Of a stretch of 64,000 bases of DNA, positions 25,094-33,311 are shown piece after piece (position 1 is the stretch's first letter; each line of letters starts with the position of its first letter). This DNA is from Deltaproteobacteria bacterium (GTDB taxonomy: Bacteria; Myxococcota_A; UBA796; UBA2385): contig JAEUKK010000203.1 of assembly GCA_016792625.1 (NCBI GenBank), forward strand, positions 62,001 to 126,000, in the 5' to 3' direction. Made by a program: the position numbers and the translations under genes. The notes below the pieces were generated by a model. It did not search any database. It saw only the letters and a program-made list of their open reading frames with translations, and had not been told where the DNA came from.

Positions 25094-26304
25094 TGGGCCG
25101 CGGCCGCGCGCCCGCCGGCGGGTCCGGGGCGCCGGCCCGCGGGGCAGGGGTGCTGCTCGCCCTGGCCGCGCTCCACTGCCGCACGCCCCGCTCGACCGAC
25201 GCGACGGCCGAGCGCAAGGCCCGCCCCGACGGCGAGCTGCCCGGTGAGGGGGGCGGCCCGGCCCTCCCCACCGATCTGGCCGAGGCGCTGGTCGCCGACG
25301 ACCTGCCCGCGCTGAGCGAGATCGTGCAGATCACCGAGGTGCAGGCCACGCTCGGCTTGGCCGCGCCCGCGGGCGGCGACATTCGGCTCAGCCAGCGGAC
25401 GGTGGGGGTCGATGGGGTCGAGGTCGAGGGCTGCAGCACCCGGGTCAGCCTCGCCGCCTCCGCCTACGCGGGTGACTGCGCGGGCTGCGACTTCGCTTTT
25501 GAGGTCGAGGCCACCGTGACCGAGGACCTCGGCGGCTGCTATTGGCCGGCCACCCACACCCTCATCCCCTATGGTGGTGGGGCGGCGCTGCCGCCGGTGG
25601 TGGCCTGGTGGTCGACCTACACGACGCCGGAGTACAGCTACACCGACCCTTATGGCACGACGTGGACCTGGGGGGGCTACACCTACACCGACCTTCTGCG
25701 CGTCGGCTGGACCTACAGCTGGCCGGCCTATGATGGTCCCTACGGCTACAGCCCGCCGCGCATCGCCGGACCTTACTGGAGGAGCCTCTCCTCCACCTAT
25801 TACGGCACCTGGACGGTTGAGCACAGCGAGAGCCTGATCGAGTGGTCCCTCGACCAGCGCTACAGCATGCCGGTCGAGCGCCCACGCGACGAGGCCTGCC
25901 CTGACCCTTTGCCAGAGGTCTCGGCGGTCACCGGCTGGATCGGGGCCGGCGCGCAGGAGGGCGAGCTGCCCTGCACCACCTCGTGGAGCGGCGAGCTGGT
26001 CGGCGCCGGCGCGATGGACCGCTGGGCCTTCTCGGCCACCGCCGGCCAAGAGGTGGTCGTCACCGTCGACACCCGCAGCCCCGAGTCCACCTTCGACCCG
26101 GCGCTGTGGATCGACGGCCCCGCCGGCTGCGCCCTGGCCTGGGGCGACGATGAGCTCGAGTGCACCGCGCCGCCGCCAAGTTTTGGCTGCCCGGCCATCC
26201 GCTTCACCGCGCCCGAAGACGGCGTCTACGAGGTGGTGGTGACGGCCGCGGCCAGCTGCGCGGGGCCGGTGGGCGCCTATGTGATCGACGTGGTGGAGCC
26301 CTAA
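25093..26304 (+). CDS. Tyr/Trp/Gly-rich secreted protein with PPC domain (paralogue B)
   Basis: The 403-aa protein is a tandem paralogue of the gene before it and overlaps it by one base (TGATG). It shares AGDCAGCDFAF, TWTWGGYTY, PAYDGPYGY and a C-terminal PPC-like domain (WAFSATAGQEVVVTVDT ... YEVVVT). The signal region LLALAALHC has His before the candidate lipid Cys29, a poor lipobox, so it may be an ordinary secreted protein or an unusual lipoprotein. Co-translation suggests that the pair works together, perhaps as a heteromer on the surface. The function is unknown. Confidence 0.72.
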   Translation: MGRGRAPAGGSGAPARGAGVLLALAALHCRTPRSTDATAERKARPDGELPGEGGGPALPTDLAEALVADDLPALSEIVQITEVQATLGLAAPAGGDIRLSQRTVGVDGVEVEGCSTRVSLAASAYAGDCAGCDFAFEVEATVTEDLGGCYWPATHTLIPYGGGAALPPVVAWWSTYTTPEYSYTDPYGTTWTWGGYTYTDLLRVGWTYSWPAYDGPYGYSPPRIAGPYWRSLSSTYYGTWTVEHSESLIEWSLDQRYSMPVERPRDEACPDPLPEVSAVTGWIGAGAQEGELPCTTSWSGELVGAGAMDRWAFSATAGQEVVVTVDTRSPESTFDPALWIDGPAGCALAWGDDELECTAPPPSFGCPAIRFTAPEDGVYEVVVTAAASCAGPVGAYVIDVVEP

Positions 26305-26314
26305 GCCAAGGCCC

Positions 26315-27013
26315 TTAGCCTTGCGAGGCCCGCAGCCGGGCGGCCAGGGCGGCGGCCGCGGCGACCGGGTCGGCGGCGCTGGGGTCGAGGGCGGGCGCAG
26401 GCCGCAGGGCTGCCTCGATGAGGGCCGCTGCCTCACGCACGGCGGGCAGGGGTGCTGTGCCCTCGGCGACGCCGTCCATGAGGCTGGCGAGCTGGCCGAG
26501 CACCTCCTCCTCGACGGGTGGCGCGAGCTCGGCGGCCAGCACGGCGGCGGCGGTGGAGAGCAGCTCGGCCTCGACCGCCGCGGGGGGCGCGGGCAGGCCT
26601 TGGTCGGAGAGCAGGGCGGCGCGGGCCTCTTGGGCGGCCCGGGCCCTCCCGATGGGGATCAGCTCCATCACGGTGAGGACGACCGGGACCGCCGAGGCGA
26701 GCAGCCACCACAGGGCGCCCCCGGGCAGGGTGGCCCCGGCGGCCATGCCGAGGGCCAAGCTGAGCGCGGCTGCCCCGAGCAGCAGCAGGGGGCGCGGGCT
26801 GCGGCGGGCGGGCACGAGGCCGCCCGACCCGAGGCGCGCGGCGGCGCGGTGCACGTCGACCCCCGGCTGCACGGGCAGGCCGTGGCCGGCGGCGCGCAGC
26901 CGGCGGCAGAGGCGGGGCGGGAGCCCGCTGACCGCCGCCGCGAGGCCATCAGGCAGGGAGCGGGCGCGGTCGACGGGGACGAGGACCTGAACCAGGGGAG
27001 GGGAGGGCGACAT
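26315..27013 (-). CDS. Hypothetical membrane protein
   Basis: The 232-aa protein has two hydrophobic segments at about 75-95 (LLLLGAAALSLALGMAAGA) and 100-120 (ALWWLLASAVPVVLTVMEL), with a Pro/Arg-rich N-terminus and an Ala/Glu-rich helical C-terminal half. No known domain was recognised. It starts 1 bp after the stop of the thioesterase gene on the same strand, so it belongs to the helicase-thioesterase transcription unit. Confidence 0.65.
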   Translation of the reverse strand: MSPSPPLVQVLVPVDRARSLPDGLAAAVSGLPPRLCRRLRAAGHGLPVQPGVDVHRAAARLGSGGLVPARRSPRPLLLLGAAALSLALGMAAGATLPGGALWWLLASAVPVVLTVMELIPIGRARAAQEARAALLSDQGLPAPPAAVEAELLSTAAAVLAAELAPPVEEEVLGQLASLMDGVAEGTAPLPAVREAAALIEAALRPAPALDPSAADPVAAAAALAARLRASQG

Positions 27014-27014
27014 C

Positions 27015-27485
27015 TCAGGCCAAGGCCGGGTCGAGGTAGGGGGTCATCTTCGCGCGGAGGGTGTCGGGCAGGGGCGTGGGCCGCATCCAGCCCGGGCCGG
27101 GGCGGGTGTCGACCATCACCACCTCGGTGCGGGAAGTGGCGCGCAGCACGCCATCTTCGCCGATGATCTGGGTCCGCAGCCCGAGGCTTGACCGGCCCAG
27201 CCGGCCGAGGCGCAGCTCGACCCGCACCGCGTCGCCGAAGCGGCAGGGGGCGGCGTAGCGGCAGCTGGTCTCGACGGTGGGCAGCCCGTGGGTCTGCAGC
27301 AGGGCGGCATAGGACAGGCCGAGCGCCTCGTCAAACCAGGCCTCCATCGCCCGGTGCATCCAGTCGAAGTAGCGCGGGAAGTAGGCGATGCCGACCGGAT
27401 CGCAGTCCCCAAAACGCACGAGGAGGGGCATCGAGAAGGCCAGCGGCGGGCCCGCGGGCGCTGTGGAGGCGGTGGGGGCGGTCAT
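27015..27485 (-). CDS. Acyl-CoA thioesterase, 4-hydroxybenzoyl-CoA thioesterase family
   Basis: The 156-aa hotdog-fold protein carries the family signature FGDCDPVGIAYFPRYFDWMH. Asp29 matches the catalytic Asp17 of Pseudomonas 4HBT. The family hydrolyses CoA or ACP thioesters of aromatic or fatty acids; YbgC and 4HBT proteins share this core. The ATG overlaps the helicase stop by 4 bp (ATGA), so translation is coupled to it, although no functional link is obvious. It might release fatty acyl groups, but no evidence ties it to the FAS in this window. Confidence 0.88.
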   Translation of the reverse strand: MTAPTASTAPAGPPLAFSMPLLVRFGDCDPVGIAYFPRYFDWMHRAMEAWFDEALGLSYAALLQTHGLPTVETSCRYAAPCRFGDAVRVELRLGRLGRSSLGLRTQIIGEDGVLRATSRTEVVMVDTRPGPGWMRPTPLPDTLRAKMTPYLDPALA

Positions 27486-30109
27486 GGGCGGCCTCGGGCG
27501 GGTGCGGTGGGCGCGTCGGGCGGCGGGTCGCGGCGGGTCGCGGCCTCTTCCTCGGGGCTGAGCGGGGCGGTGTCGACGACCTCGCGCAGCTCGGCCAAGA
27601 AGCGGCTGGGCTCGAGGCCCCGCCGCCGCTCGTCGTCGGCGGTGGGGTAGCTGAGCGCCAGCCCCCGGCGGGCCCGGGTCATGGCGACGTAGAGCACCCG
27701 ACGCTCCTCGTCGATGGCCTCGCGGGTGCCCTCGCGCAGCGCACCCCAGCCGGGCAGGGTGCCCTCGGTCAGCCCAGGCAAGAAGACGTAGTCGAACTCG
27801 AGGCCCTTGCTCTGGTGCATGGTCAGCAGGCGCACGCCGGGCTGGCCGTCGAGCTCGTCGACGTCGCGGCAGAGGGCGGCCCGCTCCAGCACCCGCAGCA
27901 TGGCCCGCTCGACGGGCAGCTCGGGGCGGTCCATCCGGCGAACCCGGGCCGCAAGCTCGGCCAGCGAGCGGCGCTTACGCTCACCCGCCTCACCCGCGCC
28001 AGCGTGGGCGCCGAGGTGATCGGTGACGATCCGCTCGATCAAGGGGCCTGGCCGCAGCCGGGCCGCCGCCCAGCGGTCGAGGGTCTCGCGCAGGCGGGCG
28101 AAGCCGGGCGCGTGGGCGGCGATCAGCGCGGCGCGCGCGCCCCGCCCGGGGGTGGCGAGGGCCACGAGGTGCTCGAGCAGCCGCACCGTCGCCAGCACGT
28201 CGTCGAGGGCCCGGTGCGTGGGGTTGGCGTCTAAGCCCAGGTCTGCGACCAGCCCGCCCAGCTTGTAGTTGCTGCGCTGCAGCAGGCGCCGGGCGAGGGT
28301 CAGCGTGTCGGCGTGCAGGCGCAGGGGCAGGCTGACCCCGACCCGCGCGCCGTGGGCCCGCAGCATGTCGAGGTCAAAGCTGACGTTGTGGCCAAGGATG
28401 GGCAGCGGGCCCTCGACTGGGTGCAAGAAGCGCTCGAGCGCGGCGAAGACCTCGGCGGCCGGGCGGCCCTCGCGGGCCAGCTTGGCGTCTGAGATGTGGT
28501 GCACCTGCTCGGAAGCACCGACAGGGATGCTGTTCTTGACCAGGGCCTCAAAAGTGTCTGCGGGGGCGCCCGAGAAGCGGCCGCCGCGCAGGCGCACCGC
28601 CGCCACCTCGATGACCTCGTCGAGGAAGGGGTCGAGGCCGGTGGTCTCGGTGTCGAGCACCACGCAGTCGACCCCGTCGAGCACCGGGGCCAGGGGGTCG
28701 CCCGCCGCGACGCTGGGCCCGTGCAGCAGGTCGCCGAGCAGCAGGCCCGCCGGGCGCAGGGCCGCGCGCAGCTGCTTGAGCTTCGCCGGCCCGACCCCCT
28801 TGACTAGGGCCCGGGCCACCCGCTGGGCGGCGGGCTCGTCGGTCGGGTCGACGACGAGGCGGGCGAGGGCGAGGGCGTCCTTCACCTCGGCGCGGCGGAA
28901 GAAGCGCAGGTCCTCGACCGTGGTGACCGGCACGCCTGCGGCGCTGAGCGCCGCCGACACCGCGGTCAGGCCGGCGTTGGTGCGGCTGAGCACCGCGACC
29001 TCACGGGGAGGGATCTGCTCGCGCTCGATGACCACCTGGGCGGAGCGCGCGATCCACCGCGCCTCGGCCAGGATGCCGGGGAATTGTCGCAGGGCCGGGC
29101 GCCGGCCGCTCGGGCGGTCGGCGGGTGAGGCGGGGAAGCTGTGCCGGTGGGCGAAGCCCTCGGCGAGGCGGTCAGCCGCGCGGAGGATGGCCGGGCTGCA
29201 GCGGAAGCTGGTGGTGAGCGAGAGCCGCTGCAGCGCGCCAAAGTCGGCCTCGACCTGGTGCAGCAGCACCGCCGGGTCGCTGCCCCGCCAGGAGTAGATG
29301 GTCTGGTCGAGGTCACCCACCAAACACAGCGAGCGGGCGCGGCTGGCCATGACCCGCAGCACCTCGTACTCAGACAGGTGGGTGTCTTGGACCTCGTCGA
29401 CCTGGACCAGATCGACCGCGGTCGACCAGCGGTGCACGCTCTCGTCGTGCTCGGTGAGCAGGGCCCGGGTCAGGTAGACCAGCCCGGCGAAGTCGACCGC
29501 GCCCAGCTCACGCAGGGCGTCGAGGTAGGTCGGCAGCCAGCCCGCGTCGAGCAGGCCGCCCTCGTGCCAGGTCGCGGCCCGGCAGCTGCCCATCGGGGCC
29601 GCGCTGGCCGCCGCGTGCAGGGCCGAGGCCTGCTGCTTGGCCTCGGTCAGGTTGAGCCCGCAGCGCTCGACCATCAGCTCAAGCGCGTCATCTTCGTCGA
29701 GCACCCGCAGGTCGGGGGGCAGGCCGGCGGCGGCGGGGGCCGCCCGCAGCACCCGGTTGCACAGGGCGTGGAAGGTGCCCAGGCCGACCCGGCGGGCCAG
29801 GGCGGCGCCGACCACCGCGGCGAGGCTGTCGCGCAGCTGCTGGGCCGCCCGGTTGGTGAAGGTCAGCGCGAGCATGCGCTCGGGCTGGATGCGCTCGTCG
29901 AGGGCCCGGGCCACCCGCCGCGACAGCGTGGTGGTCTTGCCGCTGCCCACCGCGGCCAGCACCAAGATCGCGCCGTCTTGGGCCCCGATCACCGCGGCTT
30001 GCTCGGCGGTCGGGGGCGGCGGCGGGCTGGGCGCGGGCCCCGCCGGGGGCACGCGGCCCTCGGCGAGCCGGAGCGAGGGGGGCTGATCGTCGCAGGGGAT
30101 CGGCGGCAT
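27482..30109 (-). CDS. UvrD/PcrA-type helicase with inserted DEDDh exonuclease domain
   Basis: The 875-aa SF1A helicase has Walker A AAVGSGKTT (52-60), motif II DEVQD (238-242), motif III LVGDLDQTIYSWRGS (263-277), a motif IV-like TTSFRC, motif V TMHQSKGLEFDYVFLPG (763-779), and motif VI EERRVLYVAMTRAR. Between motifs IV and V, where UvrD has its 2B domain, sits a complete DnaQ-like exonuclease (about 480-650): DTETTG (486-491), HNVSFD (574-579) and HRALDD (632-637). One polypeptide would unwind DNA 3' to 5' and trim 3' ends. It is probably a repair enzyme. It heads a unit with the thioesterase and a membrane protein. Confidence 0.93.
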   Translation of the reverse strand: MPPIPCDDQPPSLRLAEGRVPPAGPAPSPPPPPTAEQAAVIGAQDGAILVLAAVGSGKTTTLSRRVARALDERIQPERMLALTFTNRAAQQLRDSLAAVVGAALARRVGLGTFHALCNRVLRAAPAAAGLPPDLRVLDEDDALELMVERCGLNLTEAKQQASALHAAASAAPMGSCRAATWHEGGLLDAGWLPTYLDALRELGAVDFAGLVYLTRALLTEHDESVHRWSTAVDLVQVDEVQDTHLSEYEVLRVMASRARSLCLVGDLDQTIYSWRGSDPAVLLHQVEADFGALQRLSLTTSFRCSPAILRAADRLAEGFAHRHSFPASPADRPSGRRPALRQFPGILAEARWIARSAQVVIEREQIPPREVAVLSRTNAGLTAVSAALSAAGVPVTTVEDLRFFRRAEVKDALALARLVVDPTDEPAAQRVARALVKGVGPAKLKQLRAALRPAGLLLGDLLHGPSVAAGDPLAPVLDGVDCVVLDTETTGLDPFLDEVIEVAAVRLRGGRFSGAPADTFEALVKNSIPVGASEQVHHISDAKLAREGRPAAEVFAALERFLHPVEGPLPILGHNVSFDLDMLRAHGARVGVSLPLRLHADTLTLARRLLQRSNYKLGGLVADLGLDANPTHRALDDVLATVRLLEHLVALATPGRGARAALIAAHAPGFARLRETLDRWAAARLRPGPLIERIVTDHLGAHAGAGEAGERKRRSLAELAARVRRMDRPELPVERAMLRVLERAALCRDVDELDGQPGVRLLTMHQSKGLEFDYVFLPGLTEGTLPGWGALREGTREAIDEERRVLYVAMTRARRGLALSYPTADDERRRGLEPSRFLAELREVVDTAPLSPEEEAATRRDPPPDAPTAPARGRP

Positions 30110-30153
30110 GCCCGGGGCCTATCCGGGGGCACAGGGCGCCGCCCCCTTCGCAG

Positions 30154-30170
30154 CGGTCAACTGTTGACCG
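30154..30170. promoter_or_regulatory. 17-bp perfect palindrome upstream of helicase
   Basis: CGGTCAAC and GTTGACCG flank a single central base. The site lies in the 64 bp between the GNAT stop and the helicase start, 44 bp before the latter on the minus strand. It could be an operator for the helicase unit or a hairpin ending the GNAT message. It does not match the LexA boxes I know. Confidence 0.4.
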
Positions 30171-30173
30171 GGT

Positions 30174-30677
30174 TCAGCCGCCGCCCGCGGGCGTGGGCGG
30201 TCGGGGCGGGCCGGCGAGCACCGCCTCGAAGACCTGGTAGTGGCCGCCATCCATGCCCAGGGCTGCGTAGGTCGCGGCGGCCGAGGTGTTGCGCTGGTCG
30301 ACGTAGAGGCGGATGACCGCGACGCCAGCGGCCGCGGCCCGCGCCCGGGCTTCGGCGTACAAGGCCGCATATACCCCGCGGCGGCGGGCGGCTGGGGCCA
30401 CGTAGACCGACTGGATCCACCACACCCAGGCGTCGCGCCAGTCGCTCCACTCGCGGGTGAGCATGAGCTGGCCGGCGAAGACCGGCGGCCCCCCGGCGGG
30501 GTCAGCCAGCTCGGCGATGAGGTAGAAGCAGTCATCCACTCCCGAGAGCGCGCGGGCGACGCCGCGGCGCACGGTCGGGGCGTCGAGCTTGAGGGCCTCG
30601 GTCTCCCAGGCCATGGCGAGGTTGGCGTCAGCGACGATGTCTTGGTCGTCGGGTCGACCTGTGCGCACCTGCACCAT
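30174..30677 (-). CDS. GNAT family N-acetyltransferase
   Basis: The 167-aa protein has the GNAT fold. The acetyl-CoA-binding segment reads VWWIQSVYVAPAARRRGVYAALY (split across motif A, about 88-110, with the R-R-x-G-V/A core). The RLYVDQRNTSAAATYAALGM stretch follows (about 122-141), the usual N-x-x-A-x-x-x-Y-x-x-x-G-F motif B. It transfers acetyl from acetyl-CoA to an amine; the substrate is unknown. It starts 2 bp after the upstream SDR stop. Confidence 0.88.
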   Translation of the reverse strand: MVQVRTGRPDDQDIVADANLAMAWETEALKLDAPTVRRGVARALSGVDDCFYLIAELADPAGGPPVFAGQLMLTREWSDWRDAWVWWIQSVYVAPAARRRGVYAALYAEARARAAAAGVAVIRLYVDQRNTSAAATYAALGMDGGHYQVFEAVLAGPPRPPTPAGGG

Positions 30678-30679
30678 GC

Positions 30680-31432
30680 TCAGTTCGGCTGGCGGCGCGG
30701 CCGCAGAAGCACGTCGTGGACCTGCACATGGGCGGGCTGGCTCAGAATCCAGGCCACGGCGTCGGCCACGTCGGCGGGGTGCAGGATGGGGAAGTCGGCC
30801 GCCGCCAAGGCCGCGGCCGCAGCAGACCCGTGGTAGACTGCCGGGAATTCGGTCTCGACCAAGCCGGGGCTCACCGCGCTGACCCGGACCGCGCTGCCCG
30901 CGGCGTAGAGCTCTTGGCGCAGGCCCTCGGTCAGCGCGCGGACGGCGAACTTGGTCGCGGCGTAGACGCTGTTGCCGCCGACCGGTACGCGGTGGGCCGC
31001 CATGCTCGAGATGTGCACCACCGCGCCATCATCGCCGTTTGCCCGCATGCCGCGCACCGCGCGCTGGGTGCACTGGCAGAGCGCGAGCACGTTGACGTCG
31101 AACATCTCGCGCCAGCCCTCGCGGGTGCCGTCGAGCAGGCTGTCTTTGCGGGCCAGGCCAGCGTTGTTGACCAGCACGGCGGGGCTGAGCCCCCGCGCGT
31201 CGAGGCTGTCGAACAGGTCGTCAATGGCGTCAGGATCGCGGAGGTCAGCCTGCACGGGGGTGAAACGGGCGCCGAGCCGCGCCCGCAGGTGCGCCATGCG
31301 GTCGAGCCGACGGGCGCAGCCGACCACGCGCATGCCCTCGTGCACGAGGCGGACGGCGATCGCCTCGCCGATGCCGGCCGACGCGCCGGTCACCAGCGCG
31401 ACCCGGTCGGTCCAGCGGCTCAAATCGGACAT
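30680..31432 (-). CDS. Short-chain dehydrogenase/reductase
   Basis: The 250-aa classical SDR has the dinucleotide motif TGASAGIG, NNAG, a Ser in HISSM, and the catalytic YAATK pair (Y-x3-K). The substrate is unknown; the sequence is of the broad YdfG/serine dehydrogenase-like type. The ATG at 31432 has TGGAGCCCCG upstream and replaces a longer open frame. It forms a two-gene unit with the GNAT gene downstream. Confidence 0.88.
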   Translation of the reverse strand: MSDLSRWTDRVALVTGASAGIGEAIAVRLVHEGMRVVGCARRLDRMAHLRARLGARFTPVQADLRDPDAIDDLFDSLDARGLSPAVLVNNAGLARKDSLLDGTREGWREMFDVNVLALCQCTQRAVRGMRANGDDGAVVHISSMAAHRVPVGGNSVYAATKFAVRALTEGLRQELYAAGSAVRVSAVSPGLVETEFPAVYHGSAAAAALAAADFPILHPADVADAVAWILSQPAHVQVHDVLLRPRRQPN

Positions 31433-31540
31433 CGGGGCTCCACGAACGGGCCGGCGCGGGGCGCCGCGGTCAAAAACGGGACGGCCCCCCTGCCGTAGCC
31501 GGCGGAGGGGCCGCACGCGAGCTTGGGCCCGCCTTCGCGC

Positions 31541-32398
31541 TCAGAGGTCGTCTTGGACGATGTCGAAGGCGATGAACATGTTGGCATCGCTCGGCGTGGC
31601 GGTGACCACCATGTTCTCATCGAGGGCGTAGAAGCTCGGGAAGAACCGGATGCCGAGCTCGCGCTCGACGCCGCTGTTCGCGGCGAGCACGGGGACACCC
31701 TCGACGAAGTACTGGCTGTCCCACCGACCGGCCTCGGTCGCGTCCATCGAGCCGCCGGCGCGGTCCTGGGTCAGCATCGTGATCCAGTAGACGTCGCCCG
31801 CCTCGACCGCCGCCCGCAGCGGGCCGTAGGTCGGCTCGAGGCCGTAGGCGTCGGCGCCGCCCGAGAGCCAGTCGGCGACCGCGTTGCACGGGCCGCACCA
31901 GACCGCCGAGACGTCGATGATGATCGGCTTGCCATGGCCGGCGAAGTCGTAGATGTTGACCTCTTCACCGAAGTGGTCGACGTAGACCCACTCGCCGATC
32001 TGCTCGCCGCGCCCGCCGCCGCCGCGGCCGGCCGCGGGCGGGTTGAACGAGGCCTTGTCGGGCTGGTAGGGCCAGCCGCCGGTGTAGATGCGGGACTCGC
32101 TGTCGAGGGGGTCTTTGCCCTCGGTCAGCTCGTCGCGGTCGGTGTAGCCGTCGGCGTCGCTGTCGGGATCTTCGGGGTCGGTGCCCAGCTCGGCCTCTTC
32201 GTCGGCGGTCAGGCCGTCGCCGTCGTTGTCGGAGGTGTCTGGGCCCGCGCCGTCGCTGCCCTCACCCGCGCCATCGTCGCCGGCCCCGCCGTCGGTGGCC
32301 TCGCCGCCGTCGGAGGACTTGTCGTCGGTCTCTTCGGCGGTGCAGGCGACCGCGAAGAGGGAGAGGAGGCCAACCAATTGGAGGGTCGCGGTGCGCAT
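31541..32398 (-). CDS. Thioredoxin-fold lipoprotein with calcium-binding repeats
   Basis: The 285-aa protein has lipobox AVAC (Cys19) and an acidic Gly/Asp linker. Thrombospondin-type-3-like calcium-binding repeats lie at about 57-100 (DNDGDGLTADEE, DSDADGYTDRDE). A thioredoxin-like domain follows, with the active site WCGPC (Cys168 and Cys171). It probably acts as a thiol-disulfide protein in the periplasm or at the outer surface. The combination of a calcium-binding spacer and a redox head is common in myxobacterial lipoproteins. The ATG has GGAGCCCAC upstream, and 334 bp separates it from the gene cluster upstream. Confidence 0.82.
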   Translation of the reverse strand: MRTATLQLVGLLSLFAVACTAEETDDKSSDGGEATDGGAGDDGAGEGSDGAGPDTSDNDGDGLTADEEAELGTDPEDPDSDADGYTDRDELTEGKDPLDSESRIYTGGWPYQPDKASFNPPAAGRGGGGRGEQIGEWVYVDHFGEEVNIYDFAGHGKPIIIDVSAVWCGPCNAVADWLSGGADAYGLEPTYGPLRAAVEAGDVYWITMLTQDRAGGSMDATEAGRWDSQYFVEGVPVLAANSGVERELGIRFFPSFYALDENMVVTATPSDANMFIAFDIVQDDL

Positions 32399-32732
32399 GT
32401 GGGCTCCGAGCCAGGGGCTGAAGGGGGACGGTGGGGGCGCGGTCGAGCTGCGGTCGGTGCCCGGCAGTGCCAAGGGCGGACCGGGGCGAGGGGCGGCGCG
32501 CGCCTCCCGTCGGGATCAGTGTGCCACAGGCCCGCAGCAGCGCTGGTGCCCTTCAGTCAACGCTTCGTCAACGCGCCGCCTGCCACCCGGTGGCTCGGCG
32601 CCGAAGATGGCGTGCTGTGGATTGTTTTCAGCGAGGGCCCTTCACGCTGGTCGCGGGCGAATTCCCGCGGTCGACGGCCGGGGCCGCGGGGCGTGGAGGT
32701 ATGCCGCGGAGCGCTCCGCGTGGGCGGCCCGC
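32399..32732. other. Intergenic region with hairpin-forming palindromes
   Basis: These 334 bp lie between two minus-strand genes. Just after the upstream gene's stop is a perfect 16-bp palindrome, CGCGGAGCGCTCCGCG (32705-32720). A second inverted repeat, CGCGGG-N6-CCCGCG, is at 32652-32669. Either could stop transcription of the MopE/DUF1501 unit, although there is no T-run. The AT-richer patch GGATTGTTTTCAG (about 32619-32631) may belong to the promoter of the thioredoxin-like lipoprotein gene. Confidence 0.45.
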
Positions 32733-33308
32733 TCAGGCCGGATCGTCCAGCAGCGCGGCGGCGTCGAGGCTGCTGTCGAAGCCCTTGAACTCGCCGGCAC
32801 AGCTCAGCTCCCCGGCCTCGACCGCGCAGTCCCAGTCGAGGTGCATCCGCTCGCCGTAGTTGTCGCCCTCCGCCCAGAGCGAGAAGTGGGCGGGGCCGGG
32901 CAGCGGCTCATGGCTGCCGTTCATCACGAGGCGGACGGGCAGCGCGTCCCCGACCACCGCCGGATCGAGCGTGACCCCGAAGTCGACCGTGGCCTCGCCG
33001 CCTTCGCCGAGCGCCAGCGTGCCCTCAGCCGTCTCGGACTGCAGCACCTCGACGCCGGAGTAGCCCGCCGAGAGCAGGCGCAGCGACCAAGTGCCGAGGT
33101 AGGTCAGCGGGGCGTCTTGGCCGTCGCAGTCTGCGTCGAGGCCATCTCCGGGGGCGTCGGGCGCGCCGGGGTAGACCCAGGGGTCGTGGTCGGCGCAGTC
33201 CTTCGACGCGGGAACGCCGTCCTGGTCGGCGTCCTTCTCGCTTGCGCACGCGGCGAGCGCGGCGGCGATCCACAGAGCGGCAGCGGGGCGGGGCAGGGCG
33301 GCGGCCAT
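32733..33308 (-). CDS. Lipoprotein with MopE-type metal-binding motif
   Basis: The 191-aa protein has lipobox LAAC (Cys21) directly followed by one MopE-like repeat: DADQDGVPASKDCADHD, then VYPGAPDAPGDGLDADCDGQD. This Asp-rich pattern with paired Cys binds calcium or copper in the family. The rest is a beta-rich domain of unknown type with two Cys near the end (DWDCAVEAGELSCAG). It starts 3 bp after the DUF1501 gene stop, so it is the last member of that operon. Confidence 0.78.
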   Translation of the reverse strand: MAAALPRPAAALWIAAALAACASEKDADQDGVPASKDCADHDPWVYPGAPDAPGDGLDADCDGQDAPLTYLGTWSLRLLSAGYSGVEVLQSETAEGTLALGEGGEATVDFGVTLDPAVVGDALPVRLVMNGSHEPLPGPAHFSLWAEGDNYGERMHLDWDCAVEAGELSCAGEFKGFDSSLDAAALLDDPA

Positions 33309-33311
33309 GGC

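Noticed and set aside
26301..26318. CTAAG...CTTAG inverted repeat between two convergent genes as a bidirectional terminator
   Set aside because: The arms are just the two TAA stop codons with their neighbours. Five base pairs without a T-tract is too weak.
30680..31432. SDR genes at 18522, 30680, 39927 and 60317 as one shared lipid pathway
   Set aside because: They lie in separate units with different neighbours and have no common signature beyond the SDR fold.
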